Assembly (NCBI GenBank): GCA_029931535.1
Contig: JAQPZY010001064.1
Span: 310,001 to 374,000 of the forward strand
Reading direction: 5' to 3'
Length of the DNA: 64,000 nt
From: Margaritifera margaritifera
Taxonomy: Eukaryota; Mollusca; Bivalvia; Unionida; Margaritiferidae
Shown: in pieces, positions 1 through 10,345 of the stretch
Layout of the letters: every line of letters starts with the position of its first letter
Numbering within the stretch: the first letter of the stretch is position 1
Program-made: the position numbers and the translations under genes
The notes under the pieces: model-generated
Databases searched by the model: none
Seen by the model: only the letters and a program-made list of their open reading frames with translations
Told to the model about the DNA's origin: nothing

Positions 1-302
1 ATATCTGTAGTTGATGAATCATTCACTAATGCCTTGTGTTTAATTTTTGACTCACAGAAGGGGGTTGCACACCTGCATTATCTTCTATTCATGTGTTCAG
101 GTGGTCGATACTAGTCATTTCTAGTATATTGAGTAGAGATCGCACTCCACTTAATTTTATGCATTATAATTGCATTTTGATGGTTTCACCATTTTCATTG
201 TCATCAATACTCATGTTACGTATTGCTGATGTTCGTTCATGTTTGACCACAGGTAGCACACCATTCATTATTATCTAGAGTGAGTCAGTTTTGTTTTTGT
301 TT
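1..302. other. No gene seen; AT-rich flank
   Basis: Unique-looking AT-rich sequence upstream of the first tandem-repeat transposon. I see no splice-bounded exon, repeat or RNA gene here. Confidence 0.4.
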
Positions 303-1969
303 GGCACTACTGGTCGTAGACAAGAAGGGCTTTTGGGATGGTCTGTTGTCTGTCGTCTGTTTGTCTGTTAGCACAAGTTTATTATTGCTACTTCTCTTAG
401 ACTACTTAGAGAATCGCTATGAAACTTTACACACATATTCATCCCATTGCCTTGTTGGTCCTAAATGAAAATAGTGTTGCACGGAAATCCAGCCATCTTG
501 AAAATCTTATTATTCTTACTCTTCCTGGATGGATGATCATATCACCATGGGGTTTTCACTAAAAGACTTATTATGATTTTTAGTTGGTCATAAATTAGAA
601 TGGTACCGATTTGAAATCTAATATAGCCACCATGGCAGCCATCTTGAAAATCTTGTTATTGTTGCTCCTTCTGAATGGATGGTCATATCAACATGGGGTT
701 TTCAATAAAAGATTTCTTATGATGTCTAGTTGGTCCGAAATCAAAATAGTACCAATCTGATGTACTGCCAAAAGACTTCTTTTGATGTATAGTTGGTCCT
801 AAATGAAAGTGATGCCAATATGACAGCCATCCAATATGTCAGCCAACTTGAAAATCTTGTTATTGCTACTCCTTGTGAATGGATGCTCATATCAATGTGG
901 GGTTTTCACTTATAGACTTCTTATGATGTCTGGTTGGTCCTACATGAAAATGGTACAGATCTGATGTCCTGCTAAAAGACTTCTTATGATGTCCTATATT
1001 AGTCCTAAATGAAAATGATGCCGATCTGACATCCAATAGCGCTGCCTTGGCAGCCATCTTGAAAATGTTGTTATTGCTACTCCTCTTGCATGGATGCTCT
1101 TATCAACATGGGGTTTTCACTAAAAGACTTCTTATAATGTCTGTTTGGTCCTAAATGAAAATGGTTCTGATCTGTTGTCCAATACGGCCACCTTGGCAGC
1201 AATCTTGAAAATCTTGATATCACTATTGCTCCTTAAAGGATGGTCATATCAACATGGGGTTTTCACTTAAAGACTTTTTATGATGCCTTGTTGGTCCTAA
1301 ATAAAAATGGTGCCAATCTGTCATCCAATATGGCCACCATAGCAACCATCTTAACAATCTTGTCACAACTCTACTTGAACAGAAAGTCATATTGACATAG
1401 GGTTTTCACCAGAAGACTTCTTATGATGTCCAGTTGGTCTTAAATGAAAGTGGTGCTGATGTGATGTCCAATATGACTGCCACAGCAGCCATCTTGAAAA
1501 TCTTGTTATTGCTACTCCTCCTGAATGGAAAGTCATATGAACATATTGTTGTATCTGCTCCTCTCCAAATTCCTGGGTATATCAGCTTGGGGTTTTCATG
1601 AAGAGACCTCTTATGATACCTTGTTGGCCCTAAATGAAAAGGGTGCCAGTCATACATCCAATATGGCTGCCACGATGACTGTCTTAAGGTTCTATTTGTC
1701 ACTACTCCACCTGAATGGATGATCATTATGACATGGGGTTTTCACCAAAAGACTTCATATGATGTCCACTTTGTCCTAAATGAAAATGGTGCCAAGCTGA
1801 CATCCAATATGTATACCACAGCAGCTAATTTGAAAAATTTGTTATTGCTGAAGAATATCATAGATGGTTTCAACACTCGACAGCTAAAAGGAAGAAATGG
1901 TCTTATCTTGAATTCCTGGAAATTCTTTTCGCCCAGTAGACCATCAGTCCTTTCGAGGAACTCTTGTTT
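303..1969 (+). mobile_element. Family H copy 1: HINE/pearl-like element with internal tandem repeats
   Basis: A non-autonomous element made of a unique 5' head, about ten diverged monomers of roughly 140-170 bp, and a unique 3' tail. The head (from 303) reads ggcactactggtcgtagac. The monomers repeat the phrases TTGGTCCTAAATGAAAATGG, CAGCCATCTTGAAAATC and ATGGGGTTTTCACCAAAAGA. The tail (1860-1969) ends cgcccagtagacc, then tcctttcgaggaactcttg. The same head and tail recur at 18125-19179, and parts of the family at 51719, 56513, 58041 and 63575, which defines one dispersed family. The head motif CTACTGG and tail motif CCAGTAG are inverted relative to each other, and the tail repeat is followed by a small hairpin. 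That matches the asymmetric inverted-repeat layout of Helentron-associated elements and of the bivalve pearl type. Assignment to rolling-circle transposition is inference. No transposase is encoded. Confidence 0.75.
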
Positions 1970-2049
1970 TTGTAGATTTTAACTGCACTTTTAACACATT
2001 ATTGACTATATCATGCCACGAAAATAGGAGCTAAGTGCCTTTCCTTATG

Positions 2050-3029
2050 CCACACAGAATTTTGTTGACATGGGGATGAAGTTTCTTACCATCAAAGAAC
2101 AGTCCATGTTTCTCCCACCAGAATCTCACAAATACATGATATCTTCGCAAGACTGGATGAGAATACATCATTGTCTGCTTTTCTCAAATTCTCCCTACTG
2201 TGCACCCCGAATGCAGCAGCGGACTTAGTACCCGTACAAAGGTGTAATATGCAGTTCCTCCAATTCTTGCTTCTAGCACATTGGAGACCTCACATGGATG
2301 CCCTGTTGGCTCAGATCCCCTTAGGGACCAAATATCATCACCATCTGAGTTGGTAGAGAATTCAGGACAGATTCTGACAGGAGTTCCAATGCATGCTTCT
2401 GAATCTCACTCCTTCCTTTGCACACCATTGCTTCAGATTCAGGCTCAGGGCTCACTCGAGGGATTAGTTCTGCAAGGTCAGTACCCTCAGGAAGAAGCTC
2501 TCCTCCACATCAACAATCTGGAAATGTGGGCTCTAGCACAGGGTGCATCATGGTTGCTACAGCCAACATGTCGGTTGTAGCATACCTCAGATGCCAAGGG
2601 GGCAGTCATATCCTCCTCACAGCTTGGAAGTTTGGAACCTCTTCTGTTGAACAGGTTCAAGAGAGATCACTCTCAGAGTCCACCATATTCCAGGCAAGAG
2701 GAATGTTCTAGCAGACAGCTTGTCCAGATGGGAGAGCAGTTCTCACAGAATGGTCTTTACAACAGCCAGTAGCAGAGACATGTTTTCATCTTTGGGGAAG
2801 GCCAATGGTAGACTTGCTGACAACGAAGCTTCCTCTTTATGTCTCTCCAGGACCAGACCAGAGGGCATGGGCTGTGGATGCCTTCCGTCTGAGGTGGGAT
2901 CAACTATACGCCTACACTTTCCTATGTTCTTCACAGAGTCAGGACTTCCAAGTTGCAACTCATCCTGATTGCTTCCCTGTGGCCTCGGAGATTGTGGTTC
3001 AACAATCTCATTGGTCTGTTTGTCAGTGA
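2050..3029 (+). pseudogene. DIRS reverse transcriptase C-terminus and RNase H remnant
   Basis: The fragment reads, over shifting frames, through the DIRS-type phrases LLAHWRPHMDAL (2271-2306), a HINNLE segment near 2500, AYLRCQGGSH near 2580 and VDLLTTKLPLYVSP near 2806, followed by GPDQRAWAVDAF. In DIRS and Ngaro pol proteins these belong to the region after the polymerase domain and to the RNase H, ending in the VDLFAT-like stretch. Frameshifts occur near 2340, 2580, 2710 and 2800. It cannot make a functional enzyme. Confidence 0.75.
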
Positions 3030-3129
3030 TTCCAGGTTATAAATACCGCAGAGAAGGGATCTACTGTCATAGCACATATGATCCCTCAAGCACAGCACTC
3101 CTCCAGTCCTCCACCTTCACACCTGGCTC

Positions 3130-4170
3130 ATATCAAATGATCTATCCTCGAAGACCAGTTTTTGAGCAAGGTTGCCAAATGCATCACTCAGTCTCGAAGG
3201 CAATCAGCCTCCAAGTGGAGAATTTTCTGTAATTGATACAGTAGGAGATACATTGATCCTATCTTCTTTCCTTTAACTGCAGTTGCAGATTTTCTTATTT
3301 TTCTCTTTTAACAGAAAGATTGCTCAGTATCCACATTAGGGGTATATAACAATCGTCAATAATACTCTAAGTTCTCTATAGACTCCACTGTAGGATCAGA
3401 CCCTCATCTTTCAGAACTGATCAGGTATTTTGAGCTCCAGAGACCAGTCTCTCACTTGTTAATGTTGAGGTGGAACCACTTATGTGTTCTTTGGTCACTA
3501 TCTAAACCTCCTTGTGAACCTTTGCATGAAGCTTCATTCGAGAATCTTATCCTTAAAACAGTCTTCCTCCTCGCTTTAGCATTGGCAAGGAGAAGGAATG
3601 AAATTCATGCTTTCTCAGTGGGAAAGGATTGTTTACATTTCAGTGGTAACTTTGATTTGGTCTCTATTCTTTGCCAAGCAGGGTTTCTGGCCAAGAATTG
3701 GCTACCTTCTGTAGCTTCTGTTCCTATTGAAATACCCCATCTCATTCGTATCTGTGCAGGGAATGATCAAGATAGACTTCTTTACTCCGTTAAAGCTTTA
3801 CGCCTCTATCTAGCTAGATCAAGAGGAAAAAGAAATGTCATAACCTTCTTTTTCTCCCTTTAAAGGCACTTCTGATATTTCAGCTGCCATCATCGCAAAG
3901 TAGATTGTTTTGATTATTAAAAGAGCTTCTCAATCTGTCACTGAGAGAGATCTCTCATGAAAATCCAAGCCCATGAGGTCAGGGTTATTGTGGCATCGTA
4001 GGTCTTGTTTAATCATTCCTCTTTGAGTGATGTAATGAAAGCCACCTTTTGGTATTCTCACTGCACTTTTTCATCATTTTACCTTCGTTCATTGGTACAC
4101 CAGAGTGAGGGTATTTATGCTTTGGGTCTACCTGTATTGGCCCAACAAGTTGTCAAGCCATCCTCTAGTT
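3130..4170 (+). pseudogene. DIRS tyrosine recombinase pseudogene
   Basis: The longest intact block (3456-3863, 135 residues) covers the N-terminal part of the catalytic domain, with LKTVFLLALALARRRNEIHA supplying the first catalytic arginine region and LPSVASVPIEIP further on. After a frameshift near 3855 the sequence continues GTSDISAA, reaches a stop where a Trp is expected (AK*I), shifts again at about 3957 and then carries HEVR, the His-x-x-Arg box, and SSFYLRS with the likely nucleophilic tyrosine. A further stop sits at 3999-4001. All four catalytic positions are thus still recognisable, but two frameshifts and at least two stops kill the frame. Upstream, EQGCQMHHSVSKAIS (about 3166-3210) matches the linker between RNase H and recombinase. 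Confidence 0.8.
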
Positions 4171-4218
4171 GGCAGTAGAATATCATACTGACAGCAATGG
4201 TAAGTCGCTTGACAACTT
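4147..4218. repeat. 12 bp perfect inverted repeat at the DIRS 3' end
   Basis: AAGTTGTCAAGC at 4147-4158 is matched by GCTTGACAACTT at 4207-4218, with a 48 bp spacer. It falls at the end of the recombinase reading frame. DIRS elements carry inverted terminal repeats and internal complementary regions, so it may be part of the terminal structure, but no second copy was found at the left side. Confidence 0.5.
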
Positions 4219-4988
4219 ATCTTAGGCCATCAGTCTTCCACCGGGCTGGGAATTTGAGTAATGCAATAATTGGTATTGTATTACCACTACTAAAATCTAG
4301 CTTTTGGGGTAAACTGATTTTAAATTATGTAATACTTGCCTGCTATTATTTTATACTTCTATCTGCTCTACTGTCCTTCAGTCTTGGTTTAAGTCAAAGA
4401 AAAAAGATATTCTGATTGTCGGAAGTTGACTAAGGTATCAGACTAGGATCATGTTTTATATTCTTGACCTCCAATTACTAATTGTAGGAGGGAATAATGT
4501 CTTTGTTCTGTACTGGGGACTAGCACCAAGGAAAAATATAGCAATTCAATAATAGCAGGAAAATATTCAATAATCAAAATTAGTTTTACCCTCCCCCCCT
4601 CCCTCCCACACACACACACACACAATAAGTACATTTCCCCCCATATTAACCCCTATAACTACTCACAGCTATAAGGAACTTTTTATGACAAAAAAAAAAT
4701 AACACCCTTAGTTTTATGGGCATAAGATTCAACAGGTTGCCTTAATTAAAATCATGAAAATTAAAACCAATATTTCAATTATAAAAAAATTTCTGCAGAA
4801 ATATGAAATATATCATTAAGGGAAATGATCCCTAGACTTTAAAATGCACTACATGTAAAGTGACTTTGTAATTGTAAAGAGTTATGACGTTCTTGTGTTG
4901 CATTGTGACCTGATAGAATAGGATGTAAAAGATTATAGTATTATAAAGCATTACTGGATGGGGTGGGGACTTTTTCACAGTACATGTA

Positions 4989-5024
<36 letters not shown>

Positions 5025-6163
5025 AACACACAGTTGTATGCTTTCTTTTTTCTTCAGTTTCTTTCATAGATTTTTTAACTTTTCTTTTACCCTGGTATTC
5101 TAATAGACATTTACACACTTACATACCTTGGCTTTAGAAATGTATTTTTAAATGCTTTCTTTTTCATATATATTCCTTCTAATAATAATAATAGGAAGAA
5201 AAAGAAGAGGCTGTCCATTTTACAATTTCATCAGCTTGTTATCTTCCTGCATGTATTTCCATGTAGTTGTAGTGATAGTGCACTGTTGTTCATCAGCTAA
5301 CCAAACTTAGCTGACTTTGTTCTAGTTTTAGACTGTCATGGAGCTCGAAAGCAGGGTTGGTAGCCAGATTTACTATTTTATGTCTCATATATTATTGCCT
5401 TCATGAGGTACAAGCTCCCTCCAAGCATTTGTTCTATTAAAGTTTTCATTAATTACATGTCTAAGGATTGGGTCATAAATGTCTTTTGCTTGGATTGTCA
5501 TCATTACATTTTGTAATCCTAGTGCATGTAAGTAATGAAAACTCTGGTTGTACAATGACTTAAAGGGAGCTTAAAGAGCCATAATATTTAGGACATCAAT
5601 AAGTATATCCGGCAACCAGCACAGTATTGGAATTTCATGATTGTGTACAGAAACTAACCTTTGAAATCACAGAAATGGAGAAAATGGGGTATGGACAAAC
5701 TTGTCTTTATGTCTGTATTGTTTTTTTGTTGGGTTATCATTAGATTTTCTTTTTCTTTCTGTACTTAAAATTTTAGGTAATTCCGAATATCAAAGTTATT
5801 GCATATGTCATAGCTGGTGAGGGGCAAAATCCATACATTCAGAGTGATATCATTGCCACCGTCATTAATTTTGATGGAGGAAGTTTTTAGAATTTGTGTA
5901 TGTATAAAGTTTATTTGTGAGTCATTGTCATGAAACTCTAGAACCTAGTAAAATCATAGCATGTGCAACATGCAAACATATTGTTGAGAATTATATTTGT
6001 TTTGCATAAAATGGACAATTATTGAACATAATGTCACTTGCAATTAAATATATAAAACTTCTGCAATTTACTTTCAGGGCCTTTATCTTGTTGTGTAAAA
6101 AACTTGCATTTTAAGAACCAAAAACTCAAATTACTTTGTATTGTTCTATTGCATATTTAACAG
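4219..6163. other. Non-coding stretch, probably intron of the 6164-14281 gene
   Basis: AT-rich sequence with two microsatellites: (CA)n at 4605-4623 after a C-rich run, and a compound (TC)n(AC)n at 4989-5024. The 3' end of this stretch is a pyrimidine-poor but usable acceptor, TTTAACAG, at 6156-6163. I see no convincing exon; a 37-codon open stretch at 5777-5888 is discussed among the rejected items. Confidence 0.4.
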
Positions 6164-6643
6164 TGTCTGATCCCAAAAATGGAAGTGAACAAGTGCAGGA
6201 ATCCGGTACCAATAAAGAAGAAGAAGAATGGGAGGGACAGTCATTGGAGACTTGTACACAATTCTGTGCACAAAATCCAACCATATATGAAGAGGATACA
6301 ATGTCATTTTGGGTAGACAGTGTGCCTGATTTGTTAAATGATGGATTCAACCCTTCATTGACAGCAAGTAACATGCAAAGAACAGCAAGCAGATGCTACA
6401 GCCTAGTTTCATCTCACAGCAGCAAATCCAGAAAAATAAATCAACAAAACATGAACTTAATTCCAAACAACAGAATTTCGCATGATGAAAAGGTCACAAG
6501 GTGGTTGTTGCAGAATGTAATGAAGGATTCCAACTCGTGTGCTCCACTTCCAAATGACCTTGTATCTATCCAGGTGAAACCATTATCAGACAGTACTTGT
6601 TCTTCTTTTGATGATATCTCTAGAAGCACTAAAGCAGGATCAG
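6164..6643 (+). CDS. Internal exon of an unrecognised Ser-rich protein
   Basis: A 160-codon open exon bounded by an acceptor (TTTAACAG, AG at 6162-6163) and a strong donor (CAG|GTAAGC, GT at 6644-6645). Both introns are phase 1, and the donor phase matches the acceptor of the next exon at 13356 exactly, so the two join in frame through a glycine codon. The encoded segment is acidic near its start (KEEEEWEGQ), then rich in Ser, Thr and Asn, with a short helical-looking piece KVTRWLLQNVMKDS near its middle. I find no catalytic motif, signal peptide or membrane segment. It resembles a disordered region of a cytoplasmic or nuclear protein, and I cannot name the family. Upstream exons, including the start codon, are not identified. 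Confidence 0.65.
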
Positions 6644-7654
6644 GTAAGCAATAGTTCAGCACATCCAGCATCCTTGATTTTTCTTCTGTTGTCTGGCTTC
6701 CTTTGGTCATTTGCTTGCAGTTGTTGCTCTATCAAAACCATTACAAAGATGGATATGAAAATTTAGATGAACATTCAGTTGGAGGTCAAGTTTGTTTTAT
6801 AAGAAAGATTTTCTCCTGATATTATCTTAGATGCCATGAATGCTGAATAGATTTTGTTGCTACTCTTTATTTGCTAGGGGACATTTGTTCCCATTTTTAG
6901 TTGATCCAAAATGAAAACAGTTGCCCTGTCGGACAGTCAAAATGGCTGCTGTTAAAAATAGTAAGCTGATATGCTATGATATGCACACAAAACAGAATGC
7001 AGTGACTAAGAATAAATTGGACAAAATAAAATTCCACACATTCTCATAAAGTGAACTTCTACAACTGTATGATCTGGCAGAGTCTATGATGTCACTCTGC
7101 CATTGACATCTGACATTATGACATGTTGATGTCGGAGTAAACTAGTTATAAAAAAGTCAAAATTTGTCGGCCACACCCACAGGGTGGCATTTTGCTGGCC
7201 TAAATTTCATAGCCAAGTCTTTGAGGAAATTTGACTTGTACAGCTTGATCTCGTAATTATTTTATCTCCATGTGAAAAGTCATTATGAAGAGTAAAGTAA
7301 TACATCAAGTCTCTGTTCTTCATTTTTTCCAGAAAACTGTTTACATCAAAACAGTTATTGTGGGCAGCAAATTGGACTTTTTGACAGGCAATTGGCCCTG
7401 ACATTACATGTAATAAGATGAAACATCATAGGCAGAATGATGTCAGAGACTATATTAGTACAAAACGATAAAGCCGGGGCTGTAGTACATGTAGTAGAAA
7501 ACTTAAGCTTTTCCTTTTTCCTCCCTTTTAAATTAGTGCTTTATTTGTGGAAATTAAGGCATTATCATTTACTACCCAACTGTTAGGCATGACACCATGA
7601 GGCTGTGCATATTATGTCATGATATTATCTGCCTGTCACTCTGTTACCAGTTGG

Positions 7655-8520
7655 GTTTCCACACAATAACTTTAGTTGTCCACCATCTACAGTTATCAGA
7701 CTTTGTGGATAGCTTGCACTTGGGGTAAGGAAGAATCCTATCAATTTCAGGCTTGAAAGCTGAAAGGTCAAAATCACTTTGACTGGAAGAAAGATAATGG
7801 TTTCTGCACAATAACTTGAGTTCTCCGCCATCTACATTTACTGAACTTTGTAGATAGCTTGCACCTGGGATATTGAAGAACCCTATTGATCTCAGGGTCA
7901 AAAGGTGAAAGGTCAAGGTCACTGACTTAAAAAGGAAAAATGGCTTCTGCACAGTAACTTGAGTTTACAACCATCTACAGTCCCCAGACTTTGTGGATGG
8001 GTTGCACTTGGGTTATGGAAGAACCATATCAATTTTGAGCTCAAAAGGTTAAAGGTCAAGGTCACTCTGAAAGAGAAAAATGGTTTCTGCACAATAACTG
8101 GAGTTCTTCTTCTTCCACAGTTATCAAACTTTGTGGATGGCTTGCACTTGGTGTAATAGCAAACCCTGTTAATTTTGGAGTCAAATGGTCAATTGTCAAG
8201 GTCCCTGTGACTGAAAGAATTATAAAATGGTTTCTGCACAATAACTTTAATTCTATGTGACATATCTTGACCAAGCTTTCTGGATGGCTTGCACTTGGGA
8301 TAAGGAAGAAGGCTATTGATTTGGAGGTCAAAGGTCAAGGTGACTAACTGAAAGAAGAAAAATGGTTTCTCACAATAACATTATTTCAGCACCATGGATA
8401 TGGTCCAGATTTTGTGGATGGCTTGCACTTAGAGTAAGGACGAAGCCTATGAATTTCAGGGTCCAAATTGCAAATGTCAAGGTCACTCTGACTGAAAGAA
8501 GGAAATGGTTTCTGCACAAA
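7655..8520 (+). repeat. Six-unit tandem array, ~143 bp monomer with AGGTCA half-sites
   Basis: The phrase TTTCTGCACAATAACT recurs at about 7655, 7801, 7944, 8084, 8231, 8365 and 8509, giving spacings of 134-147 bp. Each unit also has ACTTTGTGGATGGCTTGCAC, then GGTAAGGAAGAA, and finally runs of AGGTCA-like hexamers before the next start. Units differ by point changes and small indels, so the array is old. At 8325-8343 the hexamers form a perfect DR1 (AGGTCAAAGGTCA) followed by AGGTGA. The array may be the core of a further HINE-like element, but I could not find head or tail sequences. Confidence 0.85.
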
Positions 8521-10119
8521 AATGTCAGTTATCTACATAGAGGTCTATTAAACACAGGGCAGGCATATAATGTGCCATTCATGGTAATTATTTTGTAATT
8601 GACATCATGGTAAAGGAAATATATATTTATGGATAAGGAGATATTCACTTGATAAAGTCTTGGTGAATTGTCTTATAGAGGAATATCTGTACGGAATTTT
8701 TTTGCGTTACATATTCTACTGTTTCAAATATTTTATATTTAAATTATGGCTGGTTATCAGCGGATGTCAGGAAGTAAGTTTTACTACTTTCTGCCCAACT
8801 TACTATATTCTCTTTTGTAATTTAATGTCTCGCAAATGTTGTAAAACAAGAATACAATATGCGAATCAGCAGAAAAATTATTAGTTACTCTGATTAATGT
8901 TCATGCCATCTGTTAGGAGTTTCTAATGTTCTTATCAGTCAAACATTACCACTGACAAACTTGGTGCATTGGTTATAAAACCATTCTCAAACTCATACAA
9001 AACTAAAAATTCTGACATCTGATATAATAATGTTTCAGCTGTGACCAATTATGGCTATTTAGCAGCGACAACCAATATACGTATATGCAGTGCAGACTCT
9101 TCAGTTATTTTTTCGGACCTAATAATCATTCAGTTACATTGAAAGTCGTGCTCACTCTAACACATGCTGTACTTGACAGGTGCACACCAAGGTCCAGATG
9201 CCTTGTTCATAAAATTCACCAAGCTGATTGCACACTCAAACATAATTTTGATACTAAAAGGAATAATACATGTTTTTCTGGGTGCAAACATTTGCAGAAA
9301 CACAAGGAAATAGTTTACACAAGAGGGATCAGATTCTTTTCCGAGAACTCTGGGAAATGTTTGCACACAGCAAATCATGTATTATTGTTATTCTTACATG
9401 ATCAGTTACTAGGTGCATACATTACATAATACCTATAAAAAGGTGATTTTAGGCATGAAAAAACTGTACTCATGCAGCACATGAAATTTTGATGTTTGAG
9501 TACTGCCGACATCCCAAAAACATATGACATCAAATCAGCTGGAACCATCACTTTTTAATGTAAGAATATTCAATAACAACAACTGATTTCTGTACCAGAT
9601 ATTTTAAAGTTGCAACATAAGGAGTTAGTGACATTTATAACATCTGGAGAGTAATTTTATTAGCATTTTGCATTATAATATTTTTGAAAGAAACTATTTG
9701 AGTTTGAGTGTGTACTTCAGTTGCAGACCTTCTTGAATAAAGGGCCAGGTCATCTTGAGCTGTCAATATCATGTTTAAAAAAAAAAGAAACCTGCTGCTT
9801 CCAGTCTAGCCAATTGATTATCTACCTTTCATTACTCGCTAGCTGAACCCATATAATTGAAGACTATCCATGTAAGTTAACAAGTATCATTTACAGTTAT
9901 AGAAAGACTAACCATAAAATAGATCCACTCTATCTGGACTATCAGAACAAGTAAAAATACAGCTTTGGATGATCATTACTCCTATATTTTTAGCAACACT
10001 TAAATATCTTTTTGTACAGAAGTTATACTTGCAGCAAGAAAAATGAGCACTTTGTGAGTTAGAGCAGCAAGACAGTGAGGGCCTGCATGTTGAGCCCACA
10101 ATCAAAGCATTGCAAAATA

Positions 10120-10345
10120 ATGTGTGACCTTGACCCTAGGGACAAAAGACTGAGTGGGCATGTCACAGACTTAGGTTTATAATGATTCATCTAGAGTATA
10201 TATTAAATCCATCAGGAGTTTAGGAAATATAAGCAAATGAAAACAACTTTGACAAAACCTTAATGAAAATTTTTCTCTCACTGTGACCTTGATCCTAAAG
10301 CCAAATGGGCAAGTGCATGAATGAATTGTCTTAGCTTCATATTTA
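10120..10345 (+). repeat. Dispersed repeat R2, copy 1 (two diverged subunits)
   Basis: Contains two offset occurrences of the order: TGTGACCTTGA(C/T)CCTA, a GGGCA(A/T)GT phrase, TTAG(G/C)TT...ATTCATC(C/T)AGAGTA, with GGAGTTTAGGAAATATAA and ACAAAACCTTAATG in the first. The same sequence set recurs at 16390-16640. It has no coding content. Confidence 0.6.

Larger units (their letters stand above)
2050..4218 (+). mobile_element. DIRS-like tyrosine-recombinase retrotransposon, 5'-truncated and decayed
   Basis: Conceptual translation across several plus-strand frames gives the DIRS order reverse transcriptase C-terminus, RNase H, linker, tyrosine recombinase. It begins about 80 bp after the tail of family H copy 1 and ends near a 12 bp inverted repeat at 4147/4207. 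Gag and most of the reverse transcriptase are missing, and many frameshifts and stops show it is dead. DIRS elements integrate circular DNA with a tyrosine recombinase instead of a DDE integrase and leave no target duplication, so none was expected. I could not locate split direct repeats or a left terminal repeat. The domain identity is from remembered family signatures, not a search. Confidence 0.8.

Noticed and set aside
1421..1726. 101-codon minus-strand frame and similar frames at 18143-18364, 18543-18782, 51977-52252, 58055-58255
   Set aside because: They are antisense reads through family H monomers; their similarity to each other follows from the repeat, not from a gene.
303..1969. 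CRISPR-like array
   Set aside because: The regular spacing is due to ~150 bp monomers without short identical repeats and unique spacers; the setting is eukaryotic.
5777..5888. 37-codon open stretch after TTTTAG reading IAGEGQNPYIQSDIIATVIN
   Set aside because: Composition is protein-like and there is an AG before it, but it is short, ends in a stop, cannot join the 6164 exon as a coding exon, and I recognise no family.
9085..9429. 114-codon plus-strand frame in the large intron
   Set aside because: No motif, no splice signals, non-ATG-compatible context and overlaps an equally long antisense frame; likely chance.
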